A DNA stretch of 30,117 nucleotides from positions 1 to 30,117 of the forward strand of contig DFEG01000036.1 in the NCBI GenBank assembly GCA_002369075.1, in the 5' to 3' direction. Numbering within the stretch: position 1 is the first letter of the stretch; every line of letters begins with the position of its first letter. This DNA comes from Bacteroidales bacterium UBA3808 (GTDB lineage Bacteria > Bacteroidota > Bacteroidia > Bacteroidales > Paludibacteraceae). The translations under genes were made by a program, and so were the position numbers. Shown here in pieces: positions 21,532 through 28,570 of this stretch. Below the pieces are notes generated by a model. That model worked only from the letters and a program-made list of their open reading frames with translations, ran no database searches and had not been told where the DNA came from.

Positions 21532-24084
21532 ATGAAAGTAAAAGTAAGTAATGTAAATCAGCCCGCGTGGAAAGAGTGCAATATTCATGCCACTCTTCCG
21601 GCAGAGCTGAGCAAATTGCAAGAGTTGGCGTACAACGTGTGGTGGAGCTGGAACGCAGGTGCCAAGGACCTGTTCCGCTACATCGACAACGAGGCATGGC
21701 ATCGTGCAGACTCGAACCCGGTAGTACTGCTGAACATCATCAGTTACGACCGGATGGTGGAACTGACCAAGGACGCCAAGTTCATGAAACAGCTGAACGA
21801 GGTGTATGCCGAGTTCCGCGCGTACATGGATGCGCCGAAAGACAAGAAGAAACCGACGATCGCTTATTTCTCGATGGAGTACGGTCTGACGCACGTGCTG
21901 AAGATCTATTCGGGCGGTCTGGGAATCCTTGCCGGCGACTATATCAAAGAGGCGTCGGACTGCAACATCGACATGACGGCAATCGGTTTCCTCTACCGCT
22001 ACGGCTATTTCACCCAGACGCTGAGTCCGGAAGGCCAGCAGATCGCCAACTACGAGGCACAGAACTTCTCAAACCTGCCAATCACGCAGATGAAAGAGAA
22101 GGACGGCTCGAACATGGTTGTCGAGGTGCCTTATCCGGGTCGTACGGTGAAGGCTTATCTGTGGAAAGTGGCAGTAGGCCGCATGGATCTGTATCTGTTA
22201 GATACCGACAACGAGCTGAACAGCGAGTGGGACCGTCAGATCACGCACCAGCTGTACGGCGGCGACTGGGAGAACCGTATCAAACAGGAGATCATGTTAG
22301 GTATCGGCGGTATGCTGGCGCTCAAGAAACTCGGTATCAAGAAGGACGTTTACCACTGCAACGAGGGTCACGCAGCTCTCATGGGTCTGCAGCGCCTGGT
22401 TGACCTGGTAGCCGAGGGTCTGAGTTTCAACGAGGCGAAGGAGGTTGTCCGTGCTTCGGGTCTCTATACCTGCCACACTCCGGTGCCGGCAGGCCACGAC
22501 TATTTCGAGGAGGGCTTGTTCTACAAGTACATGAGCGAGTATGCCCCGAAGTTAGGTATCGAGTGGCATGACCTGATCGGCATGGGCCGCGTCAATCCGG
22601 ATGACAACACGGAGAAGTTCTCGATGAGCGTGTTCGCGCTCAATACCTGCCAGGAAGCCAACGGTGTGAGCTGGCTGCACGGCGAGGTGAGCAAAAAGAT
22701 GTTCAGCCCCGTATGGCCGGGTTATTTCCCGGAGGAGCTGCACGTGGACTACGTGACCAACGGCGTACACATGCCGACCTGGGCTGCCCACGAGTGGAAA
22801 GATGTCTATAAGAAGTATCTTCCGAAAGAGTGGATGGGCGACCAGAGCAATCTGGAGATGTGGAAACCGTATGCCGACATCCCCGATGAGGAGATCTGGG
22901 CGACCCGCATGAGCCTGAAGCGCAAGCTGATCGACTATATCAAGGACAAGTTCCGCGAGGACTGGATGAAGAGCCAGGGCGATCCTGCGCGTATCGTACG
23001 CGCGCTGAACGAGATGAACCCGAACAACCTGATCATCGGTTTCGGCCGCCGTTTTGCGACCTACAAACGTGCGCACCTTCTGTTCACCGATCTGGAGCGT
23101 CTGGACAAGCTGGTTAACAACCCGAACTACCCGGTGCAGTTCCTGTTCACGGGTAAGGCTCACCCGGCAGACGGCGGCGGTCAGGGTCTGATCAAACGCA
23201 TCATCGAGATCAGCCGTATGCCGCAGTTCTTAGGCAAGATCATCTTCCTGGAGAACTACGACATGAGACTGGCCAAACGTCTGGTATCGGGTGTGGATAT
23301 CTGGCTGAACACCCCGACGCGTCCGTTGGAGGCCTCCGGTACATCGGGCGAGAAAGCCCAGATGAACGGTGTGCTCAACTTCTCCGTGAAGGACGGCTGG
23401 TGGTACGAGGGTTACGTAGAGGGCGCAGGCTGGGCACTGACCGAGAAACGCACCTACGAGAACCAGGCTCACCAGGATCAGTTGGATGCCGCTACTATCT
23501 ACCAGATGTTAGAGAACGAGATCATCCCGCTGTACTACGCCAAGAACAGCAAGGGCTACAGCCCCGAGTGGATCCAGTATATCAAGAACTCGGTAACGAA
23601 GATCACGCCGCGTTTCACCATGAAGCGTATGATCGACGACTATTTCGATAAGTTCTACAACAAGCTGGCTAAACGCCACAAGCTCCTCAGTGCGGACAAC
23701 TACAAGACCGCCAAGGAGATCGCGGCATGGAAAGAGAACATGGTAGAGCATTGGGACGAGATAGAGGTGGTTTACAAATCAGAAAACCTGCGAAACCTCA
23801 ATGTAGGCGACAAGGTTCAGATACAGGTAGAGCTGGACACCCACGGTCTGAACGACAAGGGTATCGGCGTAGAGCTGGTAGCCATCCGCACCTCGACGCA
23901 CAACAACGACAAACTCTATGAGGTAGAGCCGTTGAAGTTAGTGAAGAGCGAAGGCAGCCATCTGTTCTTCGAGAATACGTACCAGTTGGATTATGCCGGC
24001 GGAATGAAGTTCGGTCTGCGTATGTATCCGCAGAACGAGCTCCTGCCGCACCGCATGGACTTCTGCTACGTGCGCTGGATCTAA
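21532..24084 (+). CDS. glgP: Glycogen/alpha-glucan phosphorylase (GT35)
   Basis: An 850-residue PLP enzyme that releases glucose-1-phosphate from glycogen. The N-terminal part (about 10-110; LAYNVWWSWNAGAKDLFRYI) is the DUF3417-like region of the short bacterial type. AYFSMEYGLTHVLKIYSGGL, HCNEGHAALMGLQRL, GFGRRFATYKRAHLLFTD, LFTGKAHPAD and PTRPLEASGTSGEKAQMNG follow. Lys608 in GTSGEKA is the expected Schiff-base lysine for PLP. A C-terminal extension (from about 745) has beta-rich sequence. It does not lie in the GDE-GT4-GH57 operon but about 8 kb away under its own promoter. Its stop codon directly abuts the stop of the convergent nuclease gene. No in-frame repeat insertions are seen. Confidence 0.95.
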   Translation: MKVKVSNVNQPAWKECNIHATLPAELSKLQELAYNVWWSWNAGAKDLFRYIDNEAWHRADSNPVVLLNIISYDRMVELTKDAKFMKQLNEVYAEFRAYMDAPKDKKKPTIAYFSMEYGLTHVLKIYSGGLGILAGDYIKEASDCNIDMTAIGFLYRYGYFTQTLSPEGQQIANYEAQNFSNLPITQMKEKDGSNMVVEVPYPGRTVKAYLWKVAVGRMDLYLLDTDNELNSEWDRQITHQLYGGDWENRIKQEIMLGIGGMLALKKLGIKKDVYHCNEGHAALMGLQRLVDLVAEGLSFNEAKEVVRASGLYTCHTPVPAGHDYFEEGLFYKYMSEYAPKLGIEWHDLIGMGRVNPDDNTEKFSMSVFALNTCQEANGVSWLHGEVSKKMFSPVWPGYFPEELHVDYVTNGVHMPTWAAHEWKDVYKKYLPKEWMGDQSNLEMWKPYADIPDEEIWATRMSLKRKLIDYIKDKFREDWMKSQGDPARIVRALNEMNPNNLIIGFGRRFATYKRAHLLFTDLERLDKLVNNPNYPVQFLFTGKAHPADGGGQGLIKRIIEISRMPQFLGKIIFLENYDMRLAKRLVSGVDIWLNTPTRPLEASGTSGEKAQMNGVLNFSVKDGWWYEGYVEGAGWALTEKRTYENQAHQDQLDAATIYQMLENEIIPLYYAKNSKGYSPEWIQYIKNSVTKITPRFTMKRMIDDYFDKFYNKLAKRHKLLSADNYKTAKEIAAWKENMVEHWDEIEVVYKSENLRNLNVGDKVQIQVELDTHGLNDKGIGVELVAIRTSTHNNDKLYEVEPLKLVKSEGSHLFFENTYQLDYAGGMKFGLRMYPQNELLPHRMDFCYVRWI

Positions 24085-25314
24085 TCAGCGGAGCTGAATA
24101 TCCACAATTATGGGATCATGGTCGGAGTAGCGATGCTCCGACCTGTCTTTTTGTTTGACGGCACCGTGTGTATAGTACCAGTCGGCGTTCACGTGCCACG
24201 GGCGGACACGGATGACCTGCCCCGCCATGGATGGGTTCGCAAAACAGCGGTCGAGGTAGCCCGCTTCTCCCTTGAAGTTATAGGAATAGTCGGAGGGCGT
24301 ACCATGCGGCAGGAGATCGGCGTAACCGGCGCGGACGACCGTTTGAATAGGTAACTCCTGCGTGTAGCAGTTGAAATCGCCGAGGAGCAGGAGGTCGGAG
24401 TCACCGAAATGCTGTACCGCCCGCGGCAGGAGAGCGAGGAGCGAGTCGGTGTTCGCCATACGCTTGAGTTGGGTGTCGTCATAGCCTCGTCCGGCACGTT
24501 TGGACTTGAGGTGTGAGAGGGAGACGATGAGCCGCCTGCCGGTGGCAGTCTCCTCGAACGCCTGCGCGAAGATACGGGCGTGGTAGTGGTTGGCGGTGTC
24601 GCGGTACGCAGAGAGCGGCTGCCCGTACGCCCGTACGCGTTCTTTATTGTATATGAAACAGCCGCCGATACGGTCTGCGTCGGCGAGGGGCATGGAGATG
24701 AAGGCATACCGGTCATGCCCTTTGTTGAGGGCGGTGAGCAGCATCTCAGGTCCTTTGGTACCCACTTGCATCTCGCAGAGGGCGAAGATGTCGGCGTGCA
24801 TCTTCTTCATAGCCCGCACGAGTTTCTGGGTCTTGACCGCCTGTTGGGCAGGGGTGGTACGCCGGGTGGCATAGCCGCCGAGGTCGGCAAAGTAATTCTC
24901 TATGTTGGCTCCCACGATGCGCAGTTCGCCTTTCTTGGGTCGCGGCAGACGGTCGGGCTTGGTATGGCGGGTAGAGATGGTTTTGCCGGTGAGCAGATGT
25001 CCGTCGCCCGTCACGCGCGCTTTGAGTCGCGGCACGACGTCGCCCGTGCGGACGCGGTAGTAGTTGTTGCGGCAATGGACGATGATGCGGGAGGGTTGTT
25101 CTTTTTCGCCAGTCTCGTCTGGAGTGAAGAGACGCGTCGGGGCCAGGATGAGCGAGTCGTAGAAACTGCCGCAGACGACAAGCGGGGTGGTGAGTACGAT
25201 GTCCCGGTTCCGGTAATTGGACCAATCGGACTGCAGGGTTTCTAACGAAACACGCTCCACCGCGTGAGTACTCAGCGCAAGGCATAAGATGAAGAAAAAT
25301 ACCGATTTTCGCAT
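24085..25314 (-). CDS. Secreted endonuclease/exonuclease/phosphatase-family protein
   Basis: A 409-residue protein with a signal peptide (MRKSVFFFILCLALSTHA). Residues about 20-120 form a beta-rich N-terminal domain of the OB/YhcR type (DIVLTTPLVVCGSFYDSL, RLKARVTGDGHLL). From about 130 comes the DNase I-like fold: GANIENYF, Glu181 in ALCEMQ, SLSHLKSK, LLLGDFNCY (Asp313, Asn315), GYLDRCFAN and the terminal SDHDPI (Asp398, His399). Such proteins are metal-dependent extracellular or periplasmic nucleases, or phosphatases; the substrate is not visible. The frame is open to 25389, but the -7 box is at 25336-25343, so the ATG at 25314 is chosen. Convergent with glgP with zero spacing. Confidence 0.88.
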   Translation of the reverse strand: MRKSVFFFILCLALSTHAVERVSLETLQSDWSNYRNRDIVLTTPLVVCGSFYDSLILAPTRLFTPDETGEKEQPSRIIVHCRNNYYRVRTGDVVPRLKARVTGDGHLLTGKTISTRHTKPDRLPRPKKGELRIVGANIENYFADLGGYATRRTTPAQQAVKTQKLVRAMKKMHADIFALCEMQVGTKGPEMLLTALNKGHDRYAFISMPLADADRIGGCFIYNKERVRAYGQPLSAYRDTANHYHARIFAQAFEETATGRRLIVSLSHLKSKRAGRGYDDTQLKRMANTDSLLALLPRAVQHFGDSDLLLLGDFNCYTQELPIQTVVRAGYADLLPHGTPSDYSYNFKGEAGYLDRCFANPSMAGQVIRVRPWHVNADWYYTHGAVKQKDRSEHRYSDHDPIIVDIQLR

Positions 25315-25335
25315 ACTAAATGTTGTTTTACGGTG

Positions 25336-25367
25336 CAAAAGTACAAAAAAAACGGTACATATGCAAA
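25336..25367 (-). promoter_or_regulatory. Promoter for the secreted nuclease gene
   Basis: Minus strand TTTG (25367-25364, extended as TTTGCATATGT), a 20-nt spacer, TACTTTTG (25343-25336), 21 nt before the ATG. Confidence 0.8.
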
Positions 25368-25382
25368 AAAAATGTTCAAAAA

Positions 25383-25414
25383 TTTGCATATGTCAAAAAA
25401 AAGCAGTAATTTTG
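25383..25414 (+). promoter_or_regulatory. Promoter for initiator tRNA-Met
   Basis: TTTG (25383-25386, extended as TTTGCATATGTC), an A8 run in the 20-nt spacer, TAATTTTG (25407-25414). Back to back with the divergent nuclease promoter, whose extended -33 box is its mirror image. Confidence 0.85.
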
Positions 25415-25443
25415 CAGTCCCTTTTGAGAGAAAGGTGTTATAT

Positions 25444-25515
<72 letters not shown>

Positions 25516-25519
25516 CTGG

Positions 25520-25546
25520 AAAAATCGTCCTTTGGGGCGGTTTTTT
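25520..25546 (+). terminator. Intrinsic terminator after initiator tRNA
   Basis: AAAAATCGTCC pairs with GGGCGG plus the T6 run (two G-T pairs), closed by a TTTG loop. It ends 10 nt before the next promoter. Confidence 0.85.
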
Positions 25547-25555
25547 CTGTTAGAA

Positions 25556-25587
25556 CTTGCGTATGTCAAAAAAAAGTACTACCTTTG
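25556..25587 (+). promoter_or_regulatory. Promoter for the nucleosidase-like gene
   Basis: CTTG (25556-25559), GCGTATGTC, an A8 run and TACCTTTG (25580-25587). From TTGC to TTTGCA it is identical over 33 nt to the tRNA-Cys promoter. Confidence 0.88.
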
Positions 25588-25614
25588 CAGCCGTAATCAG
25601 CAAATGGTATTATT

Positions 25615-26112
25615 ATGGCTAAGAAATACGTTGTAATGGCGGAAGAGGGAGAGCACGGGCTGTTGGAGCAGGTGCGGGAGAGGTTCGGTCTGGACCTCAG
25701 TGACGCCGAACTCATCTATACGGGCGTGGGCGGAATCAATATCATCCGTTCGCTGCAGGGTCTTGACCGCGAGGCGGAGATCTATAACATCGGCTATGCC
25801 GGCAGTGCGAACTTTGAGGTGGGCTCTTGGGCGGAAGTGACCGAAGTGCGTCTCAACCACCCGAACGTGACGTATAAGGAGCCGGAGCTGAGGCCTACCC
25901 CCATTCCCTCCCTAAAGGGAAGGGAGATTAAGCGCGCCATCTGCTACACCAACTGCGATTTTGTGCTGGCGTCGGAGTATAAAGACTGCGTGTTCGACAT
26001 GGAGCTGGCGTTCATCGCGGCATTGGGCTTCAAGACGCTTCACAGCCTCAAGTACGTGAGCGACAATCTGAGTCTGCATTCGTATCATGACCTGACCCGC
26101 GGAGTGGAGTAA
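25615..26112 (+). CDS. Nucleoside phosphorylase/nucleosidase-like protein (short)
   Basis: A 165-residue protein that looks like a compact member of the purine nucleoside phosphorylase/MTA-SAH nucleosidase superfamily: MAEEGEHGLLEQ, LIYTGVGGINIIRSLQ (glycine-rich phosphate/ribose loop), NIGYAGSANFEVGSW and FDMELAFIAALGF, where Met-Glu is the usual ribose-contact pair. It is clearly shorter than standard MTAN (about 230). Residues about 93-106 (RPTPIPSLKGREIK) are an insertion encoded by the palindromic tract CCCTCCCTAAAGGGAAGGG at 25901-25925. It may start a short operon with rlmI, 22 nt downstream. Exact substrate unknown. Confidence 0.7.
   Translation: MAKKYVVMAEEGEHGLLEQVRERFGLDLSDAELIYTGVGGINIIRSLQGLDREAEIYNIGYAGSANFEVGSWAEVTEVRLNHPNVTYKEPELRPTPIPSLKGREIKRAICYTNCDFVLASEYKDCVFDMELAFIAALGFKTLHSLKYVSDNLSLHSYHDLTRGVE
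25891..25928. repeat. CCCTCCCTAAAGGGAAGGG palindromic insert in the nucleosidase-like gene
   Basis: Pyrimidine-rich words followed by their complement, able to form a hairpin with CCCT/AGGG stems. In frame; encodes PTPIPSLKGRE. Confidence 0.75.
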
Positions 26113-26134
26113 GATGAAAGATGAAAAGTGAAAG
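26113..26134. repeat. AAGATGA/AAAGTGA word tract between the nucleosidase-like gene and rlmI
   Basis: The 22-nt gap is AAGATGA, AAGATGA, AAAGTGA and then A directly before AGATGACA; only 7-mer words separate the genes. Confidence 0.7.
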
Positions 26135-27400
26135 ATGACAGCTGTTTTCTTAAAACCACATAAAGAGGAGTCGCTGAAGCGTTTTCACCCCTGGGTGTTC
26201 AGCGGTGCGATATGCCGCGTGGTGCTGGACGCCGGGCATAAGGGAGACGCGCCCGAGGAGGGCGAGTTGGTGGCGGTCTATTCGTCTGCGAATGAAGTGC
26301 TGGGCGTCGGACATTGGCAGGTGGGTTCCATCGCCGTGCGCATACTGGCGTTCGGGGCGGAGCAGTTGCCCAAGGATTTCTGGCGCGAGCGGATACGCGC
26401 GGCATACCAAGTGCGCCAAACGCTTGGTTTGGCTGATGTACGAAGGGACGATGTACGATGTACGAAGGAGAATAACACCTTCCGGCTGATACATGGAGAA
26501 GGGGATTTTCTGCCGGGACTGATTGTGGATGTGTATGCCGGGACCGCCGTCATACAGGCACATTCGGTGGGTATGCACGTGTGCCGGAAAGAGATTGCGG
26601 AGGCTGTATTAGCGGAAGTACCGCAGGTGCAGAATATCTACTACAAGAGCGACGATACACTACCGTTCAAGGCGCCGGTAGAAGGCGAGAAAACGGGATG
26701 GTTAGTCGAAAGTCAAAAGACCGCTTCGCTCAAAGACAAAAGCCGGAGTGACGAATTCTGGAGTGTGGAGAACGGCTTGCAGTTCCGCATTGACTGGCTG
26801 AAGGGACAGAAGACGGGTTTCTTCATAGACCAGCGTGAGAACAGGGCGCTGGTAGAGCGGTATGCCAAGGACAAGGATGTCCTCAATATGTTCTGCTACA
26901 CCGGCGGATTCAGCCTGTACGCTTTGCGCGGCGGGGCAAAGACGGTCGATTCGGTGGATGTGAGCCAGAAAGCGATTGACTTGGTGAACGTCAATGTGGC
27001 GAGGAACTTCCCGGAAGCGACGAACCATACCGCTGTGACGGCGGACGCGTTCGAGTACCTGAGCGCACAGAAGGCGCAGGGGCGCACGTATGACCTGATT
27101 ATATTGGACCCGCCGGCGTTCGCCAAGCACCGCGACGCGGTGAAGAACGCCTTGCGCGGTTATCAGAGGATCAATGCCAAAGCTATCGAGATGATCCGTC
27201 GGGGCGGTATATTGTTCACGTTCAGCTGCTCGCAGGCGGTGGACAAAGAGGCGTTCCGGCTGGCGGTGTTCAGCGCGGCGGCGCAGGTGGGACGCAAAGT
27301 GCGGATATTGCACCAGCTCCACCAGCCGCAGGATCATCCGATCAATATCTACCACCCCGAAGGCGAGTACCTGAAGGGTTTAGTACTGTATATAGAATGA
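26135..27400 (+). CDS. rlmI: 23S rRNA (cytosine-C5) methyltransferase, RlmI-like
   Basis: A 421-residue SAM-dependent rRNA methyltransferase. N-terminal PUA domain (about 1-75; HPWVFSGAICRV), then GEGDFLPGLIVDVY, KTGFFIDQRENR, the SAM site LNMFCYTGGFSLYAL, Asp325 in ILDPPAFAK and the catalytic Cys365 in FTFSCSQAV. RlmI modifies C1962 of 23S rRNA in E. coli. Two insertions absent from normal family members are repeat-encoded: residues about 101-112 (DVRRDDVRCTKE, from GATGTAC 7-mers) and about 190-203 (VESQKTASLKDKSRSD). The second matches the ManC insertion. The stop overlaps the start of the exonuclease gene (ATGA). Confidence 0.92.
   Translation: MTAVFLKPHKEESLKRFHPWVFSGAICRVVLDAGHKGDAPEEGELVAVYSSANEVLGVGHWQVGSIAVRILAFGAEQLPKDFWRERIRAAYQVRQTLGLADVRRDDVRCTKENNTFRLIHGEGDFLPGLIVDVYAGTAVIQAHSVGMHVCRKEIAEAVLAEVPQVQNIYYKSDDTLPFKAPVEGEKTGWLVESQKTASLKDKSRSDEFWSVENGLQFRIDWLKGQKTGFFIDQRENRALVERYAKDKDVLNMFCYTGGFSLYALRGGAKTVDSVDVSQKAIDLVNVNVARNFPEATNHTAVTADAFEYLSAQKAQGRTYDLIILDPPAFAKHRDAVKNALRGYQRINAKAIEMIRRGGILFTFSCSQAVDKEAFRLAVFSAAAQVGRKVRILHQLHQPQDHPINIYHPEGEYLKGLVLYIE
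26435..26470. repeat. GATGTAC 7-mer tract inside rlmI
   Basis: GATGTAC at 26435-26441, 26450-26456 and 26457-26463, with GAAGGGAC and GAAGGAG between and after. In frame. Confidence 0.9.
26705..26741. repeat. 7-mer/16-mer repeat element inside rlmI
   Basis: GTCGAAA, GTCAAAA, GACCGCTTCGCTCAAA (26719-26734), GACAAAA. Same order and the same 16-mer as in manC (7927-7963). Confidence 0.95.
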
Positions 27401-28272
27401 TACTTGTTTGTTTTGATACAGAGACCACAGGTCTGGATGTGCAGAGAGAGCATATTATCCAGCTCTCGTTGGTGAAAGTGGAGACGGCGGACTGGTCCGT
27501 TGTGGACCAGCGGGACTGGTATATCCTGCCGGAAGGGGATTTTACGATCCCTGCGGAGGCGGAGGCGGTACACCATATCAGCAAGCCGTTCCTGTTGGAA
27601 CACGGCGTGGGGTTGAGGAGCGTTTATGACGATTTCGCGGCGTTCACCGAGGGTTGCGATTTTCTCTCCTATAACGGCAACGGCTACGATGCACCGCTGC
27701 TGCATTACAACCTGAAACGACTCGGTCTGGATTTCCGGTTCGAGGGCAGAATGTGGTACGACGCGCTGCTGTTAGAACGGATCCACACTGCCGGCATGAC
27801 CGACGAGAAGGGTGAGAAACTCCACTGTAACCTGACGGCTGCCTATACGCGGTATTACGGTCATCCGTTCGAGGACGCGCATAACTCATTAGGCGACGTG
27901 AGGGCGACGATAGAGGTCTTCAAAGCGCAAATAGCCGCGCACGGCTGGGAATGGGCGCAGCGGGAAGAGTTCGGTTTTATCTGTTTTGACCGCTGGCTGA
28001 CCAAGAGGGGCAATTATTACTACCTCACGCAGGGAGGCCACAAGGGCGAGTCGATTGAATCCATGATGCGGATTGACCGCAGTTATCTGGAGTGGATAGT
28101 AGATAAATGCCAATGGACGGACGACCAGACCAGGCAGATTATATTGAAGGTACTCAGCCCTAAGCCTTCAGCCGTCAGCAGTCAGCCGTCAGCTGGCAGC
28201 ATTCAGCCGCCGTCACGTGGCAAAAAACGCACAAGAGGGACCATCACGGATGCCGATTTGAGCCTTTTTTGA
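27397..28272 (+). CDS. DEDDh 3'-5' exonuclease
   Basis: A 291-residue DnaQ-fold exonuclease. Catalytic residues are visible: Asp7 and Glu9 in CFDTETTG, Asp98 in SYNGNGYDAPLL, His162 and Asp167 in AHNSLGDV. Such enzymes trim DNA or RNA from the 3' end; which one is not clear. After the core comes a conserved-looking part (RGNYYYLTQGGHKGESI) and a low-complexity tail (about 257-271, SAVSSQPSAGSIQPP) encoded by six perfect-length 7-mers, followed by a basic patch GKKRTRG. Translationally coupled to rlmI. Confidence 0.9.
   Translation: MILVCFDTETTGLDVQREHIIQLSLVKVETADWSVVDQRDWYILPEGDFTIPAEAEAVHHISKPFLLEHGVGLRSVYDDFAAFTEGCDFLSYNGNGYDAPLLHYNLKRLGLDFRFEGRMWYDALLLERIHTAGMTDEKGEKLHCNLTAAYTRYYGHPFEDAHNSLGDVRATIEVFKAQIAAHGWEWAQREEFGFICFDRWLTKRGNYYYLTQGGHKGESIESMMRIDRSYLEWIVDKCQWTDDQTRQIILKVLSPKPSAVSSQPSAGSIQPPSRGKKRTRGTITDADLSLF
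28169..28210. repeat. Six consecutive 7-mers encoding the exonuclease tail
   Basis: CAGCCGT, CAGCAGT, CAGCCGT, CAGCTGG, CAGCATT, CAGCCGC without a single gap; CAGC is constant. Confidence 0.97.
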
Positions 28273-28310
28273 GAAAAAGCATTGCAAATTGTACTTTTTT
28301 TGCGCAAATA

Positions 28311-28342
28311 TTTGCGTATGTCAAAAAAAAGTACTACCTTTG
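28311..28342 (+). promoter_or_regulatory. Promoter for tRNA-Cys
   Basis: TTTG (28311-28314), GCGTATGTC, an A8 run, TACCTTTG (28335-28342). A 52-nt leader with AAATGG/TACATGG words separates it from the tRNA. Confidence 0.88.
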
Positions 28343-28352
28343 CACCCGCTTT

Positions 28353-28391
28353 TGCTAAATGGTACATGGTACATGTCCAAATGGTAAATGA
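28353..28391. repeat. AAATGGTACATGG word tract in the tRNA-Cys leader
   Basis: AAATGGTACATGGTACATG and AAATGGTAAATG fill the leader; the same words return at 28561-28573 just before and into sufB. Confidence 0.7.
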
Positions 28392-28394
28392 CTT

Positions 28395-28466
28395 GGCCGG
28401 TTGGATGAGCGACTTAGTCAGCGGTCTGCAAAACCGTACAGAGCGGTTTGACTCCGCTACCGGCCT
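28395..28466 (+). tRNA. tRNA-Cys (anticodon GCA)
   Basis: 72 nt. Acceptor GGCCGGT/ACCGGCC, anticodon loop CTGCAAA (GCA at 28428-28430), T-stem AGCGG/CCGCT, discriminator U73 as expected for Cys. The D-loop reads AGCGACTT without the usual GG and the T-loop reads TTTGACT with U at position 56. Promoter before and terminator behind support expression. Confidence 0.93.
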
Positions 28467-28470
28467 CACG

Positions 28471-28505
28471 AAAAAAGTCACTCCGACAAAGAGTGACTTT
28501 TTTGT
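28471..28505 (+). terminator. Strong, probably bidirectional terminator after tRNA-Cys
   Basis: AAAAAAGTCACTC pairs perfectly with GAGTGACTTTTTT (13 bp) around loop CGACAAA. T-runs on both strands. Confidence 0.95.
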
Positions 28506-28511
28506 TAAAAG

Positions 28512-28558
28512 GTCGCTAAAGCGACGTTAAAGAGTTAAAATGGTTTGCTGACGCAAAC
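28512..28558. repeat. Two small perfect hairpins between GTTAAA words before sufB
   Basis: GTCGCT-AA-AGCGAC (28512-28525) and GTTTGC-TGAC-GCAAAC (28543-28558), each flanked by GTTAAA. No TAnnTTTG promoter is found in this gap. Confidence 0.85.
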
Positions 28559-28570
28559 GTTAAATGGTAC

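Noticed and set aside
28395..28466. tRNA-Cys as a pseudogene because of the odd D- and T-loops
   Set aside because: All stems pair well, U73 and the anticodon loop are normal, and a strong promoter and terminator frame it; a compensatory change is more likely.
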